Source of the DNA: Candidatus Omnitrophica bacterium CG02_land_8_20_14_3_00__42_8
GTDB taxonomy: Bacteria; Omnitrophota; Gorgyraeia; Gorgyraeales; Gorgyraeaceae
DNA length: 7,436 nucleotides
Assembly: GCA_002780805.1 (NCBI GenBank)
Contig: PEUD01000125.1
Coordinates: forward strand, 1-7,436
Direction of reading: 5' to 3'
Under the pieces are notes generated by a model. The model was given only the letters and a program-made list of their open reading frames with translations. It did not search any database and was not told the origin of the DNA. Each line of letters opens with the position of its first letter. Position 1 is the first letter of the stretch. The translations under genes were made by a program, and so were the position numbers. Below are positions 1 through 5,269 of this stretch, piece by piece.

Positions 1-562
1 CGCGAATCTGAAGACTTCGCTCTATATCCTGGCAGGTATTTTTATATTTTTTATCCTTGAGAAATTTATACGCTGGAGGCATTGCCACATACCTACATCC
101 AAGGATCACATACATCCTGTAGCTACGCTGAATGTGATAGGCGATGGCGTGCATAACATGCTGGACGGAATGATAGTGGCCGCCAGTTTTGCTGTATCTG
201 TACCAATAGGCATAGCTACGACTCTCGCTGTAATACTGCACGAGATTCCACAGGAAATAGGAGACTTTGGCATACTTGTATATACCGGCATGCCTGTTAA
301 AAAAGCGCTTTTCATGAACTTTATCTCAGCGCTTACAGCTGTAGTGGGAGCTATAATAGCTCTTGCGCTTGAATCCAGGATACATGGTTTTTCTAAATAT
401 CTCCTGCCCATAACAGCGGGCGGATTTTTATATATAGGTGGAAGCGATCTGATACCTGAACTTCACAAGGTAGACCATGCAAAAATCTCTGCGCCTCTTC
501 TTCAACTGGTTTTTATCATGCTGGGGATAGGCGTAATGGCATTATTGGTTCTTATGGAATAA
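1..562 (+). CDS. ZIP-family divalent metal transporter, C-terminal part (5' end outside window)
   Basis: This is an inner-membrane metal permease of the ZIP (Zrt/Irt-like, PF02535) family, which moves Zn2+, Fe2+ or similar divalent ions towards the cytoplasm. The frame is open from base 2, so the gene starts upstream of the window; the GTG at 134 lies inside conserved sequence and is not the start. The visible 186 residues contain a short His-bearing loop (RHCHIP...KDHIHP, bases about 68-121). Next comes the TM4 metal motif HNMLDG (from base 152) and the TM5 motif HEIPQEIGDFG (from base 239), then the typical YIGGSDLIPELHK segment and a last hydrophobic helix. The second His of the usual HEIPHE motif is Gln, a substitution I believe is common in bacterial members. 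It ends 1 nt before the ATPase start, so the two are almost surely co-transcribed. Family assignment is firm; the metal is not known. Confidence 0.93.
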   Translation, partial: ANLKTSLYILAGIFIFFILEKFIRWRHCHIPTSKDHIHPVATLNVIGDGVHNMLDGMIVAASFAVSVPIGIATTLAVILHEIPQEIGDFGILVYTGMPVKKALFMNFISALTAVVGAIIALALESRIHGFSKYLLPITAGGFLYIGGSDLIPELHKVDHAKISAPLLQLVFIMLGIGVMALLVLME

Positions 563-563
563 T

Positions 564-3242
564 ATGAAAAACTGGTGGGAATTAGAGATAACTGATATAG
601 AAAAGGCCCTTGGCGTAAACGCGTCCTTGGGCCTTTCTCTTGAAGAGGCTGAGGGCCGGCTTCAAAAATACGGGCCGAATCAGCTGAAAGAGAAAAAAGG
701 GATAAGTCCCATAAAAATCTTTATAGATCAGTTCAAGGATTTTATCGTATGGGTCCTTGTGGGAGCAGCTCTTGTTTCAGGATTTCTCCAGGAATGGGTG
801 GACGCGTTCGCCATAATAGCGATCGTGATATTGAATTCTATCCTCGGCTTTATCCAGGAATACCGCGCGGAGAAGTCTCTCGCGGCTTTGAAAAAACTTT
901 CCTCACCTAATTCAAGGGTAATTCGAGCTGGCAGCCGCCAGATAATAAGTTCCCATAATATAGTCCCTGGAGACGTAATAGAACTTGAGGCAGGCGACAA
1001 CATCCCTGCTGATAGCCGCCTTATATGGGTCACGCCTAATTTTAGAGTGAGCGAGGCGAGCCTCACAGGAGAATCTCATCCTGTAGCTAAAACCATACTT
1101 GCTTTAAAAGAAAGAGAAGTGCCTCTCGCTGATAGGGCAAACATGATCTATATGGGCACGTCTATTGCCTCAGGCAAGGCAAGGGCTATTGTAGTTGAAA
1201 CAGGCATGGAGACAGAGCTCGGTAATATCGCTGGCATGATCCAGGGTGCTGATGATAATGCCACGCCTTTACAGAAACGGCTCGAGGCATTCGGAAAATT
1301 CATAGTCTATGTATGTTTCGGCCTTGTGGGCCTTGTGTTCTTATTGGAACTTTTGCGTGGCAGTAAACTCATAGACGTATTTTTAACTTCGGTAAGCCTG
1401 GCAGTTGCCGCTATACCTGAAGGTTTGCCCGCGGTCGTAACCATTGCCCTGGCGCTGGGCGTCCAGAGGATGGTGAAACGCCATGCTATCATAAGAAAAC
1501 TTCCATCCGTGGAAACCTTGGGCTGCGCTACGGTTATTTGTTCTGACAAGACAGGCACTCTCACTAAAAACGAGATGACTGTCCAGGCGGTTTATGTAAA
1601 TAAGATGTTATTCTATGTCACCGGAATCGGCTATGGCGTAAAAGGAGAATTTACGAGGGACTATAAAACAATAGACTCGCCTGATTACCCTGAGCTTAAT
1701 AAACTTCTTTCTTACGCGGTGCTTTGTAACGGAGCAGACCTGGTTAAAGACAAATCAGGATATAAAATTATAGGAGATCCCACAGAGGGTGCGATCCTCA
1801 GCTGCGCGGCCAAAATAAATATATGGAAAAAAGACATGGAAGATAAATTCTCTTTTATTGAGGAAATACCTTTTGACTCAGAACGCAAAAAAATGACCAT
1901 GGTAAGGCGCGATGGCGCCATGGTAACCGCGTTTATTAAAGGAGCGCCTGATATATTTTTAGAAGACTGCGTCCGGATAGAAGATAGGGGCGGCGCCAGG
2001 AAATTAGAAGAGGAGGATAAAAAAGAGATTCTCGCTGTCAACGAGAATCTCGCTTCGTCCGCGATGCGGGTCCTCGCCATCGGATACAAAAACATGGATA
2101 GAGTGCCTGATAGCTACGGCGTTGAAGCGATTGAAAAAGACCTTGTATTTCTTGGCCTCGTGGCAATGATAGATCCCGCGAGAGAAGAGGTTAAAGACGC
2201 TATTGAAAAATGTTCCACTGCGGGCATAAAAACAGTAATGATAACAGGGGATCACAAGAATACTGCGGTCGCGATAGCCAGAGAACTCGGATTTTTCAAA
2301 AAAGATTCCATGGCCCTTACCGGAGAAGAGCTGAATAAACTCACTGACGACGAACTTTATGAAAAGATAGGCAACATACCTGTTTATGCCAGGGTTTCTC
2401 CTGAACATAAACTCAGGATTGTAAAGGCCTGGAGAAGACACGGCGAAGTCGTGGCAATGACGGGAGACGGTGTAAATGACGCCCCTGCCGTAAAGGAAGC
2501 TGATATAGGCATCAGCATGGGCATTACAGGCACTGATGTCACTAAAGAAGTCTCTGACATGGTGATTACAGACGATAATTTCGCGTCCATTGTTTCCGCG
2601 GTCGAAGAGGGAAGGGGCATCTACGATAACATTAAAAAATTCATACACTATCTTTTGTCCTGCAATGTGGGCGAGATTTTAGTGATGTTTGTTTCATCTC
2701 TCGTAGGCTTCCCTGTGCCGCTATTACCCATACAAATACTCTGGGTAAACCTTGTGACTGACGGCTTGCCCGCGCTTGCCCTGGGCGTGGATCCTGTAGA
2801 TAAAAATATAATGTCCAGGCCCCCGCGCAAATCAAACGAGCCTGTAATTACCAAAGAGAACGCGTTTTTGATGCTCTGGCAGGGAACTTTTATTGCGTTC
2901 TGCAGCTTGCTCGCTTTTAGCCTTGTATTATTTGTGGAGAAAGAATCTCTCGCCAGGGCGAGGACAGCAGCGTTTATAGTGCTCTCCTGCGCCCAATTAT
3001 TCCATTCCTTCAATTGCCGTAATAATAAAGAATCAATTTTTAAGATAGGATTCCTGACTAATAAAAAACTTATTTTCGCCGTGCTTATCTCATTCGGCCT
3101 TCAGATGCTTGTCGTATACCAGCCGTTTTTACAGACTATCTTCAAGACAGAGCCTCTCGGCGCGTTTGACTGGTCACTTGTGATCCTCATCTCATCATTC
3201 CCTCTATGGGCCATGGAAACAGTAAAGCTTGTTAAAAAATAA
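564..3242 (+). CDS. P2-type (Ca2+-type) cation-transporting P-type ATPase
   Basis: This is an 892-residue P-type ATPase of the Ca2+/PMR1/SERCA-like group, pumping a cation across the cytoplasmic membrane at the cost of ATP. It is full length, with an N-terminal cation-ATPase domain (about residues 5-70) and helices M1-M2 (about 58-97). The actuator TGES is at 168-171, and M4 carries PEGLP at 285-289. The phosphorylated Asp is D328 in DKTGT, the nucleotide domain has KGAPD at 459-463, and the hinge TGDGVNDAP is at 633-641. Transport residues by SERCA alignment: the M4 Glu is E286; M5 has N701 and E704; M6 has N729, T732 and D733. The M8 Glu of SERCA site I is Gln here (Q811, in AQLFHSFNCR). 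Site II is therefore intact and site I mostly so, favouring Ca2+ and possibly Mn2+. ATG 564 follows the ZIP stop by 1 nt with only a weak GGA upstream, suggesting translational coupling. The next gene begins just after a hairpin. Confidence 0.95.
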   Translation: MKNWWELEITDIEKALGVNASLGLSLEEAEGRLQKYGPNQLKEKKGISPIKIFIDQFKDFIVWVLVGAALVSGFLQEWVDAFAIIAIVILNSILGFIQEYRAEKSLAALKKLSSPNSRVIRAGSRQIISSHNIVPGDVIELEAGDNIPADSRLIWVTPNFRVSEASLTGESHPVAKTILALKEREVPLADRANMIYMGTSIASGKARAIVVETGMETELGNIAGMIQGADDNATPLQKRLEAFGKFIVYVCFGLVGLVFLLELLRGSKLIDVFLTSVSLAVAAIPEGLPAVVTIALALGVQRMVKRHAIIRKLPSVETLGCATVICSDKTGTLTKNEMTVQAVYVNKMLFYVTGIGYGVKGEFTRDYKTIDSPDYPELNKLLSYAVLCNGADLVKDKSGYKIIGDPTEGAILSCAAKINIWKKDMEDKFSFIEEIPFDSERKKMTMVRRDGAMVTAFIKGAPDIFLEDCVRIEDRGGARKLEEEDKKEILAVNENLASSAMRVLAIGYKNMDRVPDSYGVEAIEKDLVFLGLVAMIDPAREEVKDAIEKCSTAGIKTVMITGDHKNTAVAIARELGFFKKDSMALTGEELNKLTDDELYEKIGNIPVYARVSPEHKLRIVKAWRRHGEVVAMTGDGVNDAPAVKEADIGISMGITGTDVTKEVSDMVITDDNFASIVSAVEEGRGIYDNIKKFIHYLLSCNVGEILVMFVSSLVGFPVPLLPIQILWVNLVTDGLPALALGVDPVDKNIMSRPPRKSNEPVITKENAFLMLWQGTFIAFCSLLAFSLVLFVEKESLARARTAAFIVLSCAQLFHSFNCRNNKESIFKIGFLTNKKLIFAVLISFGLQMLVVYQPFLQTIFKTEPLGAFDWSLVILISSFPLWAMETVKLVKK

Positions 3243-3244
3243 GA

Positions 3245-3279
3245 CACCTCCGAGGTGGCCGAAGGCCTCCTCGGAGGTG
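3245..3279 (+). repeat. Stop-proximal hairpin repeat, copy 1 (contains SD of next gene)
   Basis: An 11-bp perfect outer stem pairs CACCTCCGAGG (3245-3255) with CCTCGGAGGTG (3269-3279). After a T/T mismatch, a 4-bp inner stem GGCC/GGCC closes a GAA loop. It starts 2 nt after the ATPase TAA. There is no T-run after it, so it is not a standard intrinsic terminator. The 3' arm GGAGGTG is the best ribosome-binding site for the permease, so folding would hide it. The same element recurs at 4300-4334. Confidence 0.9.
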
Positions 3280-3282
3280 AAT

Positions 3283-4296
3283 GTGGTTAAAATGAAGCTA
3301 TTTAAGAACAAAACTTTTCTCGCCATTCTTGTTTTAGCTTCGCTCTGCGCCTTATCATACATTTTTCCTCTCCTCAAATCTTTCAAAGATTCTCTATTAA
3401 TGTACATCGGGAAAATCTGGTGGGCACTACTTCTGGGTTTTGTTCTGGGAGGTATAATAGACTATTTTGTGCCGAGGGAATATATTTCCCATATCCTTGC
3501 AAAACCCGCTAAAAGAACCATTTTTTATTCAACCTTTTTAGGATTTCTGATGAGCGCATGCAGCCACGGTATCCTTGCTCTTTCAATAGCGATCCATAAA
3601 AAAGGCGCGTCAAATCCGGCTGTCGTGGCGTTTCTTCTATCTAGTCCATGGGCGAATCTTCCCATTACCCTGATGCTCATAGCGTTTTTCGGCCTTGCGA
3701 AGGCATTATATATCATATTCTCTGCGCTTATTATCGCAATCACTACGGGCCTTATTTACCAGGTCCTCGAATCAAAAGGTATTATAGAAACTAATAAAAA
3801 CACCAAATCTCTCAGCGAAGATTTTTCCATCATTTCCGACTTTAAGAAAAAAGCCTCAGCTTATAAAATCTCCGGCGCCCAGTTGTTAATAGACTTAAAA
3901 GGCGTATATAGAGGTATGAAAATGCTCGCTAATATGGTCTTATGGTGGATACTTATAGGTATGGGCCTTGCGAGCCTTATAGGCGCATACGTGCCTCAGG
4001 GTATATTCCATAGATACATGGGCCCGACATTCCTCGGCATGCTCGCCACATTAGGCCTTGCCACTATAATAGAGGTATGTTCAGAAGGGACTGCTCCTCT
4101 TGCCTTCGAGATCTACCGCCAAACACTAGCTTTAGGCAATGCCTTTACGTTTCTCATGGCAGGCGTAGTCACTGATTACACTGAAATCGGCCTTCTCTGG
4201 ATCAATGTTGGTAAACGCGTTGCGATCTTCCTCCCCATCATCACCGTCCCTCAGGTCCTCCTCTTTGGCTTCATAGCGAATCTAATATTTAAATAA
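3283..4296 (+). CDS. DUF318/ArsP_1-family permease (predicted membrane transporter)
   Basis: This is a polytopic inner-membrane permease of the ArsP_1/DUF318 family (PF03773, YraQ-like). Some members export trivalent organoarsenicals; most have no known substrate. Counting from ATG 3292 (334 residues), there are about eight or nine hydrophobic helices in two halves, joined by a charged cytoplasmic linker (about 160-205). Each half has a Cys-containing motif typical of the family: SACSHG (C90, followed by the KKGASNPAVVAFLLSSPWAN segment) and EVCSEGTAPLAF (C263). The start is uncertain. GTG 3283 lies 5 nt after the GGAGG in the hairpin arm; ATG 3292 gives a more usual initiator but a 14-nt gap. 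A TTG at 3229 would read through the hairpin and overlap the ATPase, so I reject it. Its position after a ZIP transporter and a cation ATPase suggests a role in metal or metalloid homeostasis, but the substrate is not readable. Confidence 0.87.
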   Translation: MVKMKLFKNKTFLAILVLASLCALSYIFPLLKSFKDSLLMYIGKIWWALLLGFVLGGIIDYFVPREYISHILAKPAKRTIFYSTFLGFLMSACSHGILALSIAIHKKGASNPAVVAFLLSSPWANLPITLMLIAFFGLAKALYIIFSALIIAITTGLIYQVLESKGIIETNKNTKSLSEDFSIISDFKKKASAYKISGAQLLIDLKGVYRGMKMLANMVLWWILIGMGLASLIGAYVPQGIFHRYMGPTFLGMLATLGLATIIEVCSEGTAPLAFEIYRQTLALGNAFTFLMAGVVTDYTEIGLLWINVGKRVAIFLPIITVPQVLLFGFIANLIFK

Positions 4297-4299
4297 TTA

Positions 4300-4334
4300 C
4301 ACCTCCGAGGTGGCCGTAGGTCTCCTCGGAGGTG
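4300..4334 (+). repeat. Stop-proximal hairpin repeat, copy 2
   Basis: This is the same 35-nt hairpin as at 3245-3279, with 33 of 35 positions identical. The outer 11-bp stem (4300-4310 with 4324-4334) is unchanged. The two differences are one loop base (GAA to GTA) and one inner-stem base (GGCC to GGTC), which turns a G-C pair into a G-U pair and keeps the fold. It begins 3 nt after the permease TAA. The flanks also resemble copy 1: AAATAA before it and a TGTG(G)TTAAA-like stretch after it. No T-run follows. Confidence 0.9.
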
Positions 4335-4351
4335 GGTGTGTTAAATAGTAA

Positions 4352-4380
4352 TTGACAAAATAAAACCAGGGGAGTACAAT
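4352..4380 (+). promoter_or_regulatory. Strong sigma-70-type promoter
   Basis: The -35 box TTGACA (4352-4357) is perfect, the spacer is exactly 17 nt, and the -10 box is TACAAT (4375-4380). Transcription should start near 4387. The first thing downstream is not a gene but a short stretch ending in a terminator at 4426-4466, so this promoter makes either a small RNA or a leader for the csp gene. Confidence 0.82.
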
Positions 4381-4386
4381 AATTCA

Positions 4387-4466
4387 CAAGTTATTTAGTA
4401 GTAAATAAGGGTTTAGATGTCTGGAGCCGTAAGGTAACGAGTACTAACCTTGCGGCGTTTTTGTTT
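4387..4466 (+). ncRNA. Candidate small RNA or attenuator leader upstream of csp
   Basis: The predicted transcript is about 75-80 nt, bounded by a consensus promoter and an intrinsic terminator, with no convincing ORF. It contains an AU-only hairpin TTATTTA-GTAG-TAAATAA (4391-4408), a single-stranded stretch, and the terminator hairpin. Bases 4408-4416 (AGGGTTTAG) can also pair with CTAACCTT (4444-4451), giving 8 pairs with one bulge and one G-U. This alternative would break the terminator's 3' arm, as in an antiterminator. I do not recognise it as any known riboswitch or sRNA family. Cold-shock proteins are known antiterminators, so autoregulation is an attractive but unproven idea. Confidence 0.5.
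4426..4466 (+). terminator. Intrinsic terminator before csp
   Basis: The stem GCCGTAAGGT (4426-4435) pairs with ACCTTGCGGC (4447-4456), 10 bp with one U-G wobble and an 11-nt loop. It is followed by GTTTTTGTTT. It lies about 45 nt before the csp start codon, and its T-tract overlaps the -35 zone of the csp promoter. Confidence 0.82.
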
Positions 4467-4477
4467 CTGCCATTATT

Positions 4478-4486
4478 TGCTATAAT
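4478..4486 (+). promoter_or_regulatory. Extended -10 promoter of csp
   Basis: TGC followed by a perfect TATAAT (4481-4486) forms an extended -10 element. The -35 position (about 4458-4463) is only TTTTTG, which an extended -10 promoter tolerates. Start of transcription is expected near 4493, giving an 18-nt leader with its SD. This is unlike the long leader of E. coli cspA. Confidence 0.65.
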
Positions 4487-4510
4487 CTTAAAGAAAGGGG
4501 GTAGTGAGTA

Positions 4511-4711
4511 ATGGCAAAAGGAAAAGTGAAATGGTTCAATAACCAGAAAGGTTATGGATTTATTACACCTGAAAACGGTAAGGATGTATTCGTGCATCAC
4601 AGCGTTATACAGGGAGAAGGCTACAAGTCTTTAGAAGAAGGCCAGGAAGTAGAATTTGAAATACAGAATGGCCCTAAGGGCGAACAGGCTGTAAACGTAG
4701 TAAAGTTATAA
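4511..4711 (+). CDS. csp: Cold-shock domain protein (CspA family)
   Basis: This is a 66-residue single-domain cold-shock protein, a cytoplasmic five-strand OB-fold that binds single-stranded RNA and DNA and acts as an RNA chaperone and antiterminator. The sequence is canonical: GKVKWFN at 4-10, RNP1 KGYGFI at 13-18, RNP2 VFVHHS at 26-31, a GYKSLEEGQEVEFE segment and a C-terminal QAVNVVKL. The length is the normal 65-70 residues. ATG 4511 is preceded at 9 nt by an AAAGGGGG ribosome-binding site (4494-4501). It is a monocistronic unit with its own extended -10 promoter and a strong terminator. A second promoter plus terminator just upstream suggests additional, perhaps temperature-linked, control. 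Whether it is cold-induced cannot be told from sequence. Confidence 0.97.
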   Translation: MAKGKVKWFNNQKGYGFITPENGKDVFVHHSVIQGEGYKSLEEGQEVEFEIQNGPKGEQAVNVVKL

Positions 4712-4719
4712 TCCAGCGG

Positions 4720-4767
4720 AAAAATAATGAGGCCCGGTATCGTAAAGATCCGGGTCTCATTATTTTT
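4720..4767. terminator. 18-bp terminator after csp
   Basis: The left arm 4720-4737 (AAAAATAATGAGGCCCGG) pairs over 18 bp, with one G-T wobble, with 4750-4767, which ends in TTATTTTT. The A-run on one side and T-run on the other let it work in both directions. It starts 8 nt after the csp stop. Confidence 0.93.
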
Positions 4768-4782
4768 GCCCGAAATTTGATA

Positions 4783-4811
4783 TTGTCTTTGGGGCCTGAA
4801 AAAGGTATTAT
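4783..4811 (+). promoter_or_regulatory. Probable promoter of the short PHP gene, predicting a leaderless mRNA
   Basis: TTGTCT (4783-4788), a 17-nt spacer and TATTAT (4806-4811) form a fair sigma-70-type promoter. The usual 6-7 nt from the -10 box puts the start of transcription at about 4818, which is the A of the ATG. There is no good SD before this ATG, which fits leaderless translation. Confidence 0.5.
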
Positions 4812-4817
4812 ATATTC

Positions 4818-5123
4818 ATGTTATTAGAGATGCATTGCCACACTTCAAGGTATTCTAAGTGCAGCCAGATATCCCCGGCTAACCTTCTCAGTCAGGTAAA
4901 GAAGAAAGAACTGCAAGGTGTTATAATTACAGAGCATCATTATCTCTGGAGAGAGGATGATATAAAGGCCCTGAGGCTAGAGGTGGAGCTGGATAAGAAT
5001 TTTCTGATAATGGCAGGCCAGGAAGTGGAAACGGATTTCGGCCACGTCCTTATAAAGGTGGGCAAGGGCCAAAGCCCTGAGATGGAGGTATTGATCTCGC
5101 GGTGTTTTAAGGAGGATATATAG
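4818..5123 (+). CDS. PHP-domain protein, N-terminal half only (truncated or minimal)
   Basis: These 101 residues match the first half of a PHP domain, the metal-dependent phosphoesterase fold found in histidinol phosphatase, the DNA polymerase III alpha subunit and YciV-like nucleases. Motif I is MHCHT (H6, H8), motif II is TEHH (E39, H40), and GQEVETDFGHVLI supplies E69 and H76. The protein then stops after ISRCFKEDI. The later metal-binding motifs (the AHP-type His and the final Asp/His) are missing, whereas complete PHP proteins are usually 200 residues or more. Only about 25 nt separate the stop from the terminator hairpin, and no frame there continues the domain, so this is a deletion rather than a simple frameshift. 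The ORF itself is intact, so it may still make a small protein, but normal catalysis is doubtful. The start ATG has no clear SD; see the promoter at 4783-4811. Confidence 0.75.
   Translation: MLLEMHCHTSRYSKCSQISPANLLSQVKKKELQGVIITEHHYLWREDDIKALRLEVELDKNFLIMAGQEVETDFGHVLIKVGKGQSPEMEVLISRCFKEDI
5109..5115 (+). promoter_or_regulatory. Perfect Shine-Dalgarno with no recognisable gene behind it
   Basis: AAGGAGG sits in the last codons of the PHP gene, 8 nt before GTG 5124, which directly follows the PHP stop codon. The frame from that GTG is only 19 codons (5124-5183) and runs through the terminator hairpin. It may mark the lost start of a former downstream gene, or a tiny peptide. Confidence 0.45.
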
Positions 5124-5147
5124 GTGTCTGTCTCTATTAACGTGCTA

Positions 5148-5179
5148 AGGGCAGGCATTAAAAATGCCTGCCCTTTTTT
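5148..5179 (+). terminator. Intrinsic terminator after the PHP gene
   Basis: GGGCAGGCATT (5149-5159) and AATGCCTGCCC (5163-5173) form a perfect 11-bp stem, 12 with the flanking A-T pair, closed by an AAA loop. Six Ts (5174-5179) follow. This is a textbook rho-independent terminator that separates the PHP gene from the acyl-CoA synthetase. Confidence 0.95.
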
Positions 5180-5202
5180 ATGAATAGATTTGCCAATAAT
5201 CC

Positions 5203-5244
5203 TTGATATTTGGCACGCTGTTCTATATAATAGGCTTGCTTGCG
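5203..5244 (+). promoter_or_regulatory. Promoter of the acyl-CoA synthetase; copy of the tRNA-Leu promoter
   Basis: TTGATA (5203-5208), a 17-nt spacer and a perfect TATAAT (5226-5231) are followed by AGGCTTGCTTGCG. Transcription should start near 5238. Over 42 nt it is identical at 37 positions to the promoter of the tRNA at 6864-6905. All five differences fall in the spacer, and the last three shared bases are the first bases of the tRNA in the other copy. Confidence 0.88.
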
Positions 5245-5269
5245 TTAAGAGATAGAGTTGTATAAAAAA

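Noticed and set aside
134..136. GTG 134 as start of the ZIP gene
   Set aside because: The frame is open to the left edge with hydrophobic and His-containing ZIP-like sequence, so the gene is cut by the window.
2004..2648. Long minus-strand ORF inside the ATPase gene
   Set aside because: It is a shadow of the ATPase reading frame and has no recognisable domain. The same holds for the other antisense ORFs within the ATPase, permease and acyl-CoA synthetase.
3229..3291. TTG 3229 as start of the permease
   Set aside because: It would overlap the ATPase end and translate the hairpin arms (PPRWPKASSE), which is not permease-like. GTG 3283 or ATG 3292 is better placed.
4777..4782. TTGATA before the PHP gene as a third copy of the duplicated promoter
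   Set aside because: Only the first 8 bases match. No -10 box lies 17 nt away, so it is not a copy of the element at 5203 and 6864.
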